From: Gammaproteobacteria bacterium
GTDB taxonomy: Bacteria; Pseudomonadota; Gammaproteobacteria; Competibacterales; Competibacteraceae
Assembly (NCBI GenBank): GCA_020846135.1
Contig: JADLEK010000053.1
Span: 62,001 to 126,000, forward strand
Length of the DNA stretch: 64,000 nt
Direction of reading: 5' to 3'
The notes beneath the pieces were generated by a model. The model was given only the letters and a program-made list of their open reading frames with translations, had not been told where the DNA came from and ran no database searches. Position numbers and translations under genes: made by a program. Position 1 is the first letter of the stretch; the number at the start of each line of letters is the position of its first letter. Below are positions 54,901 through 63,365 of the stretch, one piece after another.

Positions 54901-55704
54901 CAGTGGAAAACTGCGCAAATCGCCGCCTTTTTTCAGGACAATCTGAACGGGCGCTATCCGCTGGTGCGCAGCTCCATTCAGTGGAGCGGCGCCGGGCAGA
55001 ATGCGCCAGGATCGACGGTTCCGACCAATAGCATCCAGTGGGTCGGCCAGGGTCCCGCCACCCCGATTGCCCGCCCCACGGTACAAGGTCCGCCGGATGC
55101 AACCCTGGCCGCCTTTGGCCGGTTCTTCGGCCCCAATGGACTGATGGACAGCTTCTTCAAGCAGAATCTGCAAGCCTATGTGGATACCACTGGCGGGCTT
55201 TGGCGCTGGCGCGGCCCTGCTGCCGGGCCGGAGAGTCTGCCGCCGGAAACCCTGCAAATCTTCCAGCGGGCTGCGGTCGTTCGTGATGTACTGTTCAGCG
55301 GCAACAGCCAGACGCCATTGATTCGTTTTCAACTGGCCCCAACTGAACTCAGCGGCGATGCCACTCAAGCCGTACTTAACATCGACGCCGGTCAAACCCT
55401 TAGCTATACGGCTGGTCAAGCGGCGCGAGTCGCCGAGATGCAATGGACTGGCGCCGGAGGTCAGGCGAAACTCGAATTTTTGCCCCAGGTCGCCGGCAGC
55501 CCCTCGCAACTGAGCGAAACCGGTCCCTGGGCTTGGTTCAAGGTTCTCGATCAGGCGCAAATTCAGCCGCTGAACACCGGACAGTACCGGATCGTGTTTC
55601 AGATCGGCGGACGGCAAGCGAGTTACGAATTACGGACTTCCAGCGGCGCTAATCCGTTCCGCTTGCCGACGTTGGAGGGATTCCGGTGTCCGGAGCAACT
55701 GTGA
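51922..55704 (+). CDS. tssM: T6SS membrane protein TssM (IcmF/VasK)
   Basis: 1260 residues. Two N-terminal membrane helices (about 12-36 and 47-66) precede a glycine-rich linker (residues 86-109, mostly Gly). A P-loop follows, GPPGSGKTT at 169-177, within the cytoplasmic NTPase domain (RNCDWWFTDEAVMLDTAGRY). A third helix lies near 480-500 (YATAVLLTAIFATLWLVSYA), and the long periplasmic part carries the IcmF-related and C-terminal domains (LPTLEGFRCPEQL end). It spans the envelope with TssL. It starts nine bases after tssL. Confidence 0.96.
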   Translation: MNKILRFLKSPWFIGVTGLLAVAALIWYLGPLIAIAGNTPLASDAGRVWTLMTVGGMYGLYQLIYYIDALKRNRDILTDLAGQATGGAAGGGGGSGGDSGGGGAGGGGGQDAAEQQRKKRENEAASSEEISTLKQGLEEALATLKRARLGGKSGRFQYLYQLPWYIIIGPPGSGKTTALINSGLRFPLGAGKVRGVGGTRNCDWWFTDEAVMLDTAGRYTTQDSHEEVDRAAWRGFLDLLKKHRKRRPINGAFVALSLADLMQQTEEERTAQAVAIRQRIQELHEHFGIRFPIYVLFTKADLIAGFIEFFNDLGQEERAQVWGATFPMDDPANPEGVVEHFSREFELLEQRLNDRLVERLQDERDPQRRDLIYTLPQQFGSLRQVAERFMTEVFRPSRFEERVLLRGFYFTSGTQEGTPIDRLTSALASTFGLNRQTLSTFSGKGKSYFITRLLRDVIFPEAEIAGANLRVERWRAWIQRGAYATAVLLTAIFATLWLVSYARNEIYVRAVEKQRLEVARQIQALSPDQVDLIATLPVLNAARAIPGGYDDRTAKTPWLMGFGLYQGKKLGGQAQAIYQRLLQQALLPRIVLRLEDRLRQNAGNPGALYDALPIYLMLNDAQHFDAKAVKDWLERDWQTNLPRSVTREQRAQLSAHLDALLEQAPLQSPIALDAALIQNTRTLLNQSPVSQRIYDRLRQHQRNAGQPPDIGLIAAAGPDAPRVFDRKSGQPMSGGIPGLYSYNGYYQFFLTENPKLVGQVADESWILGTTVQVSTDLSDRQQVADGVCRLYFNDFLKQWQDLLTDLAIKPLANPDATLEILQVLSAQADSPLRKLFETVAHETALSQPPPAPPEDAAKPPPDKSITDKIAGILGAPAPTAIPTLQPCASDIRLNGLNSLYSREVKGAEGVIPPLDKTLAALSELYSQMNAIVRAKETSPDGSVPQTLKDQIGAVVNQVQVDAVRKPPPFNTLLNKLALDSADSVRSLRDRLNAQWKTAQIAAFFQDNLNGRYPLVRSSIQWSGAGQNAPGSTVPTNSIQWVGQGPATPIARPTVQGPPDATLAAFGRFFGPNGLMDSFFKQNLQAYVDTTGGLWRWRGPAAGPESLPPETLQIFQRAAVVRDVLFSGNSQTPLIRFQLAPTELSGDATQAVLNIDAGQTLSYTAGQAARVAEMQWTGAGGQAKLEFLPQVAGSPSQLSETGPWAWFKVLDQAQIQPLNTGQYRIVFQIGGRQASYELRTSSGANPFRLPTLEGFRCPEQL

Positions 55705-56465
55705 CGCCTGAATCGACCGGCTTCTTCGGCAAGCTGCCGAGCCGGGGCGACTTTATTGGCCGCCATTTATCCCGAAGCTTTCTCGAACCCTGGGATGACT
55801 GGCTGCAAGCGGCCATCGCCGCCAGCCGCATCCAGTTGGGAGAATCCTGGCGCGACTATTACTGCACCAGCCCGATCTGGCGCTTTGCGCTGGGTCCGGG
55901 CCTGTGCGGGCCGGCGGCGCACGCTGGGATCCTAATGCCCAGCATGGACCGGGTCGGGCGCTACTATCCGCTGGTCATTGCCGCAGCGCTGGAGCCGGAC
56001 TGGCCGTTGTTGACGCTGCCCACCCGCGCCAGCGCCTGGTTCCAGCGCGCGGAGCAACTGGCGCTGGCGGGTCTCGATAACGATGCGCTGGAGCTGGACG
56101 ACTTCAGCCGTCAGGTGGAAACCTTGGGGCCGCCGCCGCCCGTCGCTGGTTTTGTCGTAAGCGATGCAACCGCTAGCCGCGCTTGGTGCTATCCCCTGCC
56201 CGATACACTGGACTGGCCCCAAATCCTGCCGGGGCTGGCGACGCATCTGCTAACGCAAGGGTTTGCTCAACCCAGTTTGTGGTGGACAGAAGGATCGGAA
56301 TGGGTGCCCCGCTGCCTGCTGTTGTGCGAGGGGCTGCCGCCGACGGATGGCTTTGCGGCGCTGCTGGCTGGGGATTGGCGACAACGGGGCTGGAGCGAGA
56401 AACCGCTCGTCGGTATTCACTGTGATTCCGGCGAGCCACTGGCTGCCGATGAGGACGAAGAATAA
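55686..56465 (+). CDS. tagF: T6SS accessory protein TagF
   Basis: 259 residues. GTG at 55686 is preferred because GGAGGG lies six bases upstream; GTG 55701, overlapping the tssM stop, is an alternative. TGFFGKLPSRGDFIGRHLSR and ALGPGLCGPAAHAGILMPSM with DRVGRYYPLVIAA are the TagF (ImpM/SciT) signature. In Pseudomonas TagF is a post-translational repressor of assembly. It overlaps tssM by 19 bases and the phosphatase gene by one. Confidence 0.93.
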   Translation: MSGATVTPESTGFFGKLPSRGDFIGRHLSRSFLEPWDDWLQAAIAASRIQLGESWRDYYCTSPIWRFALGPGLCGPAAHAGILMPSMDRVGRYYPLVIAAALEPDWPLLTLPTRASAWFQRAEQLALAGLDNDALELDDFSRQVETLGPPPPVAGFVVSDATASRAWCYPLPDTLDWPQILPGLATHLLTQGFAQPSLWWTEGSEWVPRCLLLCEGLPPTDGFAALLAGDWRQRGWSEKPLVGIHCDSGEPLAADEDEE

Positions 56466-57295
56466 TGAACAGAAAACTGCCTTTTCAATGGTCATCCGCC
56501 GGGCGTAGCCATGTCGGCATGGTCCGGGCGATCAATGAAGACGCCTGTGTTGCCTTACCCGAACTGGGGCTGTGGGCGGTCGCCGACGGGATGGGTGGTC
56601 ATGAAGCAGGCGATGTCGCTAGCCGAATGATCGTCGAAACCTTGCAGCAGACCCCGCCCCCGAACAGTTGGCAGGAATTCCTGGACGCCGTGCGGGAACG
56701 GCTGTGCCGGGTTAATACTCAATTGCGCGAGGAATCCGCCCGGCGTTACCAGAATCGCACCATTGGCAGCACGGTGGTGGTGCTGGCGGCTTATGAAGGC
56801 CAGTGCGCCTGTTTGTGGGTGGGTGACAGCCGGATTTACCGGTTGCGCGATGGCCAACTACAGCAACTGACCCGTGACCACAGCCATGTCCAGGAACTGG
56901 TGGATCAGGGGTTAATCTCGCCTGAAGAGGCGCACCGTCATCCATTATCCAACGTGATCACCCGGGCGGTTGGCTCGTCCGATCAGTTGCTCGTCGATCA
57001 AGTCGATCAACCACTGCGGGCTGGTGACATGTTCCTGCTGTGCAGCGATGGCCTCAACAAGACGGTCAGCGATGAAGAAATCACCCGCCTGCTGGCCCAC
57101 AGCGATCACAATTGCCAAGAAGCGGTCAAAGCGTTCATTCATCTAGCCCTGATGCGTGACGCCAGTGACAACGTGACCACGGTCGTCGTAAATATCAGCG
57201 AAGAAACCGAAACGCTGACGGAAAATGTAGAAGACTCCGAACCGGGTTCGGAAACCCTGGATAATCCGATTCCGCCGGACTGGTATTTGCAGTGA
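56465..57295 (+). CDS. pppA: T6SS PP2C-type protein phosphatase PppA
   Basis: 276 residues with all PP2C metal-binding motifs: VRAINEDAC, AVADGMGGHEAGDVAS, CLWVGDSRIYRLRDGQ, FLLCSDGLNKTVSDEE and DASDNVTTVVVN. It reverses threonine phosphorylation of the FHA protein in the H1-T6SS. ATG overlaps the tagF stop by one base (TAATG). It is the last T6SS gene in the arm; the partner kinase gene ppkA is absent here. Confidence 0.93.
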   Translation: MNRKLPFQWSSAGRSHVGMVRAINEDACVALPELGLWAVADGMGGHEAGDVASRMIVETLQQTPPPNSWQEFLDAVRERLCRVNTQLREESARRYQNRTIGSTVVVLAAYEGQCACLWVGDSRIYRLRDGQLQQLTRDHSHVQELVDQGLISPEEAHRHPLSNVITRAVGSSDQLLVDQVDQPLRAGDMFLLCSDGLNKTVSDEEITRLLAHSDHNCQEAVKAFIHLALMRDASDNVTTVVVNISEETETLTENVEDSEPGSETLDNPIPPDWYLQ

Positions 57296-57359
57296 GCAAA
57301 TGGAATCCTGTTACTTGCACCGCGCCGCACAACGCCTCATGCTGCAACTGCGAAGTCGG

Positions 57360-57389
57360 TTGACAAGGCTTGGCGCAAACTTCAATAAT
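57360..57389 (+). promoter_or_regulatory. Sigma70-type promoter of the pha operon
   Basis: TTGACA (57360-57365), an 18-base spacer and AATAAT (57384-57389) give a near-consensus promoter about 155 bases before phaA. Just upstream of the -35, CATGCTGCAACTGCG (57338-57352) resembles the TGC/GCA-rich sites bound by PhaR regulators, so autoregulation by the operon's own PhaR is possible. The 248-base gap holds no gene. Confidence 0.6.
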
Positions 57390-57543
57390 GCCCGCCTTGC
57401 CTTGCAAGGAGCCTTTCCGGTTCCGCCGGGCGATTTTAAGGAACAAGCGCGCCGTCCGGCCTCCTCCGTCCTGATGCCTGTTGCGATGCACGGCGTCTGA
57501 TCCAAATCAAAAACGGCATTGTCCATAATTGAGGTTAGTCCCG

Positions 57544-58725
57544 ATGGAAGACGTGGTTATCGTCGCCGCCGCCCGTACCGCTATCGGCAATTTCATGGGT
57601 TCCCTGTCGGCCATTCCCGCTAATGTTCTCGGCGCCAAGGTCATCCAGGACCTGTTGCGGAAAACCGGTATCGATCCGGCCCGGATTAACGAAGTTATCC
57701 TCGGCCAGGTGTTGACCGCAGGTACTGGCCAGAATCCCGCCCGCACCGCTGCGCTGAATGCCGGCTTGCCCATTGAAGTCCCCTGCCTGAATATCAACAA
57801 GGTTTGCGGCAGCGGCCTGAAGGCCGTGCATCTGGCCTGCCAGTCGATCCGCGATGGCGACAACCTGATCGTGATCGCCGGTGGCCAGGAGAGCATGAGC
57901 CTGTCGCCGCACCTGTTGCTCGGCTCACGGCGCGGCACCACGATGGGCGATGCCCGACTGGCCGATTCAATGTTGAGCGAAGGTTTGCATTGCGCGATTA
58001 ATCACTACCACATGGGCATTACCGCTGAGAACATTGCCGCCCAGTGGACCATTTCTCGCGAAGAGCAAGACGCGTTCGCCGCCGCTTCCCAAACCAAAGC
58101 CATCGCGGCCATTGAGGCAGGGCGTTTCAAGGGTGAAATCACCCCGATCGAGATTCCCCAGCGCAAGGGCGCCCCAGTCGTATTCGCTACTGATGAATTT
58201 CCCCGCGCCGGCACCACTGCAGAAAGTCTGGGCAAGTTGCGGCCCGCCTTCAAGCAGGATGGCAGCGTCACCGCCGGCAACGCTTCCGGCATCAATGACG
58301 GCGCTGCTGCCGTGCTGGTCATGGCCGCCAGCGTCGCCCGCGATCTGGGCCTGAAGCCGCTGGCCCGTATCGCCGCCTACGCCAAAGCTGGCGTTGACCC
58401 GAAAATTATGGGGGCCGGGCCGATTCCCGCTTCCCGCGCTTGCCTGAAAAAGGCCGGCTGGACGGTGGATCAACTGGATTTGATCGAAGCCAACGAAGCG
58501 TTTGCCGCCCAAGCGATCTGTGTCAACCGCGAAATGGGCTGGGATGCCGGCAAAGTCAATGTCAACGGCGGCGCCATCGCGCTTGGCCACCCGATCGGCG
58601 CTTCCGGCTGCCGGATTCTGGTGACCCTGCTGCATGAAATGGCCCGGCGCGACGCTAAAAAGGGTCTGGCGACCCTGTGTATCGGCGGCGGTCAGGGCGT
58701 GGCTCTGGCCGTCGAACGTGATTGA
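57544..58725 (+). CDS. phaA: Acetyl-CoA acetyltransferase (beta-ketothiolase)
   Basis: 393 residues from ATG 57544, eight bases after GAGGT. Catalytic residues are all visible: Cys88 ([11 protein letters not shown]), His349 ([14 protein letters not shown]) and Cys379 (LCIGGGQG). It condenses two acetyl-CoA to acetoacetyl-CoA, the first step of polyhydroxybutyrate synthesis. It lies 33 bases ahead of phaB. Confidence 0.96.
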   Translation: MEDVVIVAAARTAIGNFMGSLSAIPANVLGAKVIQDLLRKTGIDPARINEVILGQVLTAGTGQNPARTAALNAGLPIEVPCLNINKVCGSGLKAVHLACQSIRDGDNLIVIAGGQESMSLSPHLLLGSRRGTTMGDARLADSMLSEGLHCAINHYHMGITAENIAAQWTISREEQDAFAAASQTKAIAAIEAGRFKGEITPIEIPQRKGAPVVFATDEFPRAGTTAESLGKLRPAFKQDGSVTAGNASGINDGAAAVLVMAASVARDLGLKPLARIAAYAKAGVDPKIMGAGPIPASRACLKKAGWTVDQLDLIEANEAFAAQAICVNREMGWDAGKVNVNGGAIALGHPIGASGCRILVTLLHEMARRDAKKGLATLCIGGGQGVALAVERD

Positions 58726-58758
58726 TTCATCACCAAATAACCAAATGAGGAGTTTCTA

Positions 58759-59502
58759 ATGTCTCGAGTTGCAGTCGTTACGGGCGGAATCGGCGGGCTG
58801 GGCACCGCCATGTGCAAAGCGCTGACCGAGCAGGGTCGGCGGGTCGTTGCGGTGGATTACAACGGTCTCAAGCCGGAAGCCGTGGACAAGTGGAAGGCGG
58901 ACCGCGCTGCGGAAGGCTTTGAAATCCCGGTCTATCTGGCCGATGTCACCAGCTTTGAATCCTGCGCCGAAGTGTGCAAGAAGATCGAAGCGGAAGTGGG
59001 TCCGATCGAAATCCTAGTCAACAACGCCGGCATCACCCGTGACTCCATGTTCCACAAGATGACCCCGGATCAGTGGGACGCCGTGATCAAGACCAACCTG
59101 TACAGTGTCTTCAATATGACCAAGCAGGTCTATGAAGGGATGACTGGACGGGGCTGGGGCCGGATCGTCAACATCTCGTCAGTCAATGGGCTGCGCGGTC
59201 AGGCTGGCCAGACCAACTATTCCGCCACTAAAGCCGCTATTTACGGCTTTAACAAGGCGCTGGCCCAGGAATGCGTCAAGAAGGGCGTGACCGTCAACTC
59301 CATCTCGCCGGGCTATATCGGCACCGAGATGGTGCGGGCCATTCGTGAAGACGTACTGGCCAAGGTCATTGCCGGCATTCCGGCGGGCCGCCTGGGCGAA
59401 CCGTCTGAAATCGCCCGTACTGTGGCTTTCCTTGCTGCCGAAGACGCTGGCTTTATCACCGGCGAAGACATTACCGTCAACGGCGGTCTCTACTACCACT
59501 AA
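58759..59502 (+). CDS. phaB: Acetoacetyl-CoA reductase
   Basis: 247 residues, ATG preceded by GAGGAG. A short-chain dehydrogenase with VTGGIGGLGTAMCKALTEQG (cofactor glycines), LVNNAGITRDSMFHKM, the Ser in VNISSVNG, and Tyr154/Lys158 in YSATKAAIYGF. GYIGTEMVRAI and GFITGEDITVNGGLY complete the PhaB pattern. It reduces acetoacetyl-CoA to (R)-3-hydroxybutyryl-CoA, normally with NADPH. Confidence 0.96.
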   Translation: MSRVAVVTGGIGGLGTAMCKALTEQGRRVVAVDYNGLKPEAVDKWKADRAAEGFEIPVYLADVTSFESCAEVCKKIEAEVGPIEILVNNAGITRDSMFHKMTPDQWDAVIKTNLYSVFNMTKQVYEGMTGRGWGRIVNISSVNGLRGQAGQTNYSATKAAIYGFNKALAQECVKKGVTVNSISPGYIGTEMVRAIREDVLAKVIAGIPAGRLGEPSEIARTVAFLAAEDAGFITGEDITVNGGLYYH

Positions 59503-59556
59503 GTCCCGAACACGCGGCGCTGCCTGTTGCATATCGGCAGCGTCGCGTTGCTTTTT

Positions 59557-60099
59557 ATGCCTGCCATGAGCGAACCGCGCGTCATCAAGAAGTACCCGAA
59601 CCGTCGGCTCTACGATACGGCCATCAGCAGTTACATCACGTTAGAGGATGTCAAGGCGCTGGTGCTGGAGCGGGCCGCGTTCCATGTCATTGATGCCCGC
59701 ACTAATACCGATATTACCCGTGGGATTCTGCTGCAAATCATCAGCGAGCAGGAAGAGCAGGGCAATCCGATCTTCACCAGCGAAGTGCTGGCCCATATCA
59801 TCCGGTTCTATGGCGACACGCTGCAAGGGATGATGGGCAACTATCTGGAGAAGAGCCTGCAAGCTTTTGTCGATCAACAGCACCTGTTCCGGGAACAGAT
59901 GCGGACCCTGATCGGCAAGAATCCACTGGCGATGATGACCGAGCTGGTCGAACACAATCTATCGTTATGGAAGAGCGTCAACGAGCAGTTTCAGCAAAAA
60001 TCTGCGTCTGGCGGCGAGCCTGGTCCAGCCCTGCCTCCCGATGCGCCGGCTCCAGTGGTGGAACGTGAGCGCAAAGGTCGCAAAGTCAGGGATTCCTGA
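59557..60099 (+). CDS. phaR: PHA synthesis regulator PhaR
   Basis: 180 residues from ATG 59557; ATG 59566 (MSEPRVIKKYPN) is an equally possible start and neither has a good ribosome site. VIKKYPNRRLYDTAISSYIT is the PHB/PHA accumulation regulator DNA-binding domain, and IRFYGDTLQGMMGNYLEKSL belongs to the second domain. Such proteins bind DNA and nascent PHA granules, derepressing pha genes when polymer forms. The last 14 bases overlap the end of the convergent phaC. Confidence 0.93.
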   Translation: MPAMSEPRVIKKYPNRRLYDTAISSYITLEDVKALVLERAAFHVIDARTNTDITRGILLQIISEQEEQGNPIFTSEVLAHIIRFYGDTLQGMMGNYLEKSLQAFVDQQHLFREQMRTLIGKNPLAMMTELVEHNLSLWKSVNEQFQQKSASGGEPGPALPPDAPAPVVERERKGRKVRDS

Positions 60100-61201
60100 C
60101 TTGGTGGCGCTTGGTGGTTTTTCGTCCCTTCTTTTTTGGCGCATCCAGCCGCGCCAGTAACCAAGCGGCAATCGCCGGCGGTACTTCCTGCTGGGCGCGG
60201 CCGCTGACGTAAATCCCGATATGACCGCCCCGGAAACACAGTTCCGAGTAATCCCCGCTTCCACAACACCCGGCAAGGGCTTTGGACGCCGCCGGCGGCA
60301 CCAGATGATCCTGACTGGCGTAGACATTCAACACCGGCATGGTGATCTTCTGTAAATCGACCCGGCACCCGCCGATGATCACCTCGTTTTTGACCAGCTT
60401 GTTCTGCTGGAAAAAATCCTTGGCGAACTGGCGGAACGCCTCACCGGCCTGATCCGGGCTGTCGAAAATCCATTTTTCCATCCGCAGAAAATTCTTCAGC
60501 GCTTGGGCGTCGTCGAGAATGTCCACCACATCGACATATTTCTGGCCGGCCAAGCGAAACGGACTGAGCGAGACAAACGCAAAATTCAGCATCTGGCCAG
60601 GCAAATTGCCCAGCGAGTCCACCAGTAAATCAATATCGACATGCCGGATTAGGTGAGTCAGCAAGTTGTCCGGGGTATGAAAATCCACCGGGGTCACCAT
60701 CGTCACCAGATTGCGAATCTTTTCCGGGTACAGCGCCGTAAAGCACAGACTCAGCGCCCCGCCTTGGCAGACGCCGAGCAGATTGATCGCCGCCAGTCGC
60801 CGTTGTTCGCGCAGAACATCCACGCAATGCCCGAGATAGCGGTGAACGTAATCCGCGAGGTTGAGATGCCGGTCATCAGCGTCGGGATAGCCCCAGTCGA
60901 TCAGATAGACATCGATGCCGGCGTCCAGCAAGCCCCGAATCAGTGAGCGATCTTCCTGCAAATCCATCATGTAGGGCCGGTTGACCAGCGCATACACGAT
61001 CAGCAGTGGGACCGGATGCAGTTCCGCCACCCGGGGCTGGTAGCGGTACAGGGTCAGCTTGTCTTCCTGATAGACCGGATCGCGGGGCGAAACACCAGTT
61101 TCGATCTCGCCTAACTCGCCCAGGGTTTTAGCACCTTGGGCCAGCTTGTCGGTAAAGCTCCGCAATTCTGCGGCGATTTGATCCGGGCTAAAGTGAATCA
61201 T
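60086..61201 (-). CDS. phaC: Class III PHA synthase catalytic subunit PhaC
   Basis: 371 residues, the short class III length. The catalytic triad is intact: Cys145 in GVCQGG, Asp298 in ASQDHLVPP and His327 in RGGHIGIYVSG, each four positions below the Allochromatium vinosum numbers. VYALVNRPYMMDLQEDRSLI and YLIDWGYPDADDRHLNLADY are further PhaC blocks. It polymerises (R)-3-hydroxyacyl-CoA with PhaE. Its ATG overlaps the phaE stop (ATGA). Confidence 0.95.
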   Translation of the reverse strand: MIHFSPDQIAAELRSFTDKLAQGAKTLGELGEIETGVSPRDPVYQEDKLTLYRYQPRVAELHPVPLLIVYALVNRPYMMDLQEDRSLIRGLLDAGIDVYLIDWGYPDADDRHLNLADYVHRYLGHCVDVLREQRRLAAINLLGVCQGGALSLCFTALYPEKIRNLVTMVTPVDFHTPDNLLTHLIRHVDIDLLVDSLGNLPGQMLNFAFVSLSPFRLAGQKYVDVVDILDDAQALKNFLRMEKWIFDSPDQAGEAFRQFAKDFFQQNKLVKNEVIIGGCRVDLQKITMPVLNVYASQDHLVPPAASKALAGCCGSGDYSELCFRGGHIGIYVSGRAQQEVPPAIAAWLLARLDAPKKKGRKTTKRHQVRNP

Positions 61202-61797
61202 GGCGCAGCCTCGCGGCGTGGGTAGCAGACCAGCAGCGCATTGAGCAGCCGCCCGCTGAGTTCGCTGTATTCCACGCTGCGCAGCATTCGGGCGTAAGTT
61301 TCCTCATTGCACTCCACCCACAGGTTGTACAACTCGCGCAGACTGTTAATGGTCTGGCCAGTGGCGGCGCGGTCCTGCAAGCGTTGCTCCATCAGGTCCA
61401 GCGCCTGCTCGGCGGTTTGTTGCAACAGGTCAAGATAGTGATTCTGAGTCTGCTGATAAGTCCGCCAGGCGACGGAGTTCCGGTCGAGCGGCATCCGGCT
61501 GGGCATGGGCAGATCCAGCGCCAGCGCGGCTTGCTGCCAGGCATCGACTGTCATGGCCGATAGCCGGGCCAGATCCGAATTGACGCCTGGCGCATTAGAG
61601 GATTGCGTAATCGCGTCCTTGAACTGCTCGAACTGTCGGCGCGCCGCTGTCCGCCAGTCGGTCTCCTGATCAAGAGAGTCCTGAAACCGATCGGTAACCT
61701 GGCGGATCTGCTCGCCGAAGGCCAGATAGGCGCGGGCCTGCTTGAGCAACAGTTCAGCATCGAATCCGGCAGGGGAAGTCTCAGAGGGATCGGCCAT
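61198..61797 (-). CDS. phaE: Class III PHA synthase subunit PhaE, short form
   Basis: 199 residues from ATG 61797 (MADPSETS), with AGGATG upstream; a start at 61836 has none. The body is helical, with LNALLVCYPRREAAP at the end and NSLRELYNLWVECNEETYAR, EYSELSGRLLNALL, the conserved PhaE core that contacts PhaC. Allochromatium PhaE is about 360 residues, so roughly the outer half is missing here, though the core is kept. Upstream of and coupled to phaC. Confidence 0.85.
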   Translation of the reverse strand: MADPSETSPAGFDAELLLKQARAYLAFGEQIRQVTDRFQDSLDQETDWRTAARRQFEQFKDAITQSSNAPGVNSDLARLSAMTVDAWQQAALALDLPMPSRMPLDRNSVAWRTYQQTQNHYLDLLQQTAEQALDLMEQRLQDRAATGQTINSLRELYNLWVECNEETYARMLRSVEYSELSGRLLNALLVCYPRREAAP

Positions 61798-61874
61798 GGC
61801 AAAACAGCATCCTAAAAGTGGGAATTCGGCGGCCATTTGAGTATAGCCGCTGCAAACCGGATCGTTGAGTCCAT

Positions 61875-63365
61875 TCAGGGCGTGGTTCGTTTGGACAGCG
61901 CCGGGTCTACAACGCCAGCATCAGCCTTGAACTGCTTGAGTCGGGCGCGTAACTGCGCCTCCTGATTAGGGGAAAGGCCGGGGTTTTTCAGGCCAAGTTC
62001 CAGTTGCTCGATAGCGGGCAACACTTCGCCATTCAGGTAGTGGTATTCAGCCATCGTCGCGTGAGTCGCCGCCAGATCGCCGGCCCGTTGCGCAGCCTGA
62101 GCGTAAGCCGCATACAGCGCTGGATCGTTAGGTCGGCGGCGCAGGTGCGGTTGCAATAATTTCAGCGCCCGTTTTGGATCGCCCTGGGTAGCCAGCGCTC
62201 GCCCATAGCTCATCGCCAGAGTGAAATCATCGGGATACAACTGACGGGCCTCCTCGAACAGCCGCCACGCCTGATCCCGGTCGCCCTTGGCCAGCGCGAT
62301 CTCCGCAGCCTCAAGCCGAAACGTCAGCCGATCCGGATCGCTCTTGAGCAGGCGGGTCATCTGCTGCTGCGCCTCGTCGTAACGACCCGCCTGGCGCAGC
62401 GCCAGCGCATAGGCATAGCGATCCGCCAGATCATTTGCTGAACCACCTTTGGCCTGCACCGTTTCCAGATTGCGGATCAGGGTTCGATTGTCATCCGTCG
62501 CCAGCACCAGCGCCCGGGCCTTGGCCAGTTCATAGGCTTTGCCGTCGCGGGGGACATTGCGGCGCAATACCGGAATCTCAACCCGATCCTGGGTGTCAGC
62601 CACCCGGTTCGCTGGGCGGGGATGGGTCAGCAACATTTCAGGAATCTGGTTGCGCGCCTCGCCGCTGCCCTGACGCTCCAGCTTGACGAAGAAATCGCTC
62701 ATGCCCCGGGGATCAAAGCCGGCCTTGGCCAGCAACTGGGATCCAACCCGATCCGCTTCCTGCTCATTAACGCGGGTAAAGCTGATCTGATGCTGGGCAC
62801 TGGCGGCCAGCGACCCCATCATCGCCGCCTGCCCGGCCTGTTTGCTGGCCGCCGCCAGCGCGGCTCCGGCCAGCATCGCCGCCGCCAGCGGCAGGGTCAT
62901 CCGCTTGGAATCGGCAATGGCGCGAACGATGTGCCGCTGCGAAACGTGGGCGATTTCATGAGCCAGCACCCCCGCCAGCTCGTCTTCGCGCTGGGTCGCT
63001 AGCAGCAGACCTACGTTGATGCCGATAAAGTTGTGCGGCAAGGCAAAGGCGTTGATGTCGTTATCGCGAACCATGAAGAAGGTATAGGGAACGCCATTCT
63101 GATCGGCGTAGGTGACAATGCTCTGGCCGATGGAATTGATGTATTCGGTCAACTGGGCGTCATCCAGAATCAGATCCCGCTCACGCAGTTTTCTCATGGT
63201 TTCCAGCCCCAGTTTCTGTTCCTCATCGGGGCCAAAATCGACCTGGGAGGCATCGCCCATGTCGGGCAGGCGGATGGATTGCGCGGTGGCGGGCGCGGCA
63301 GGCGACAGAGCCAGAATCAGGCTGAGGCTGAGGCTGAGGCTGAGGGAAATCAGGCGATAGCGCAT
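61875..63365 (-). CDS. bepA: Periplasmic M48 metalloprotease, BepA/YfgC-like
   Basis: 496 residues. The signal peptide has a hydrophobic core of alternating Ser-Leu (encoded by a hexamer repeat) and ends near ATAQS. The zinc motif is His136-Glu137-IA-His140 (HEIAHVSQRH), the same numbers as in E. coli BepA, and the third ligand is in NEQEADRVG. TPR repeats fill the C-terminal half (YALALRQAGRYDEAQQQMTR). BepA chaperones LptD assembly and degrades stalled outer-membrane proteins. It lies 78 bases after phaE's start on the same strand, so its transcript may read into phaEC. Confidence 0.92.
   Translation of the reverse strand: MRYRLISLSLSLSLSLILALSPAAPATAQSIRLPDMGDASQVDFGPDEEQKLGLETMRKLRERDLILDDAQLTEYINSIGQSIVTYADQNGVPYTFFMVRDNDINAFALPHNFIGINVGLLLATQREDELAGVLAHEIAHVSQRHIVRAIADSKRMTLPLAAAMLAGAALAAASKQAGQAAMMGSLAASAQHQISFTRVNEQEADRVGSQLLAKAGFDPRGMSDFFVKLERQGSGEARNQIPEMLLTHPRPANRVADTQDRVEIPVLRRNVPRDGKAYELAKARALVLATDDNRTLIRNLETVQAKGGSANDLADRYAYALALRQAGRYDEAQQQMTRLLKSDPDRLTFRLEAAEIALAKGDRDQAWRLFEEARQLYPDDFTLAMSYGRALATQGDPKRALKLLQPHLRRRPNDPALYAAYAQAAQRAGDLAATHATMAEYHYLNGEVLPAIEQLELGLKNPGLSPNQEAQLRARLKQFKADAGVVDPALSKRTTP

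Noticed and set aside
53989-55617. Minus-strand open frame of 542 codons opposite tssM
   Set aside because: TssM is clearly coding on the plus strand; the antisense translation has no domain and reflects GC-rich codon bias.
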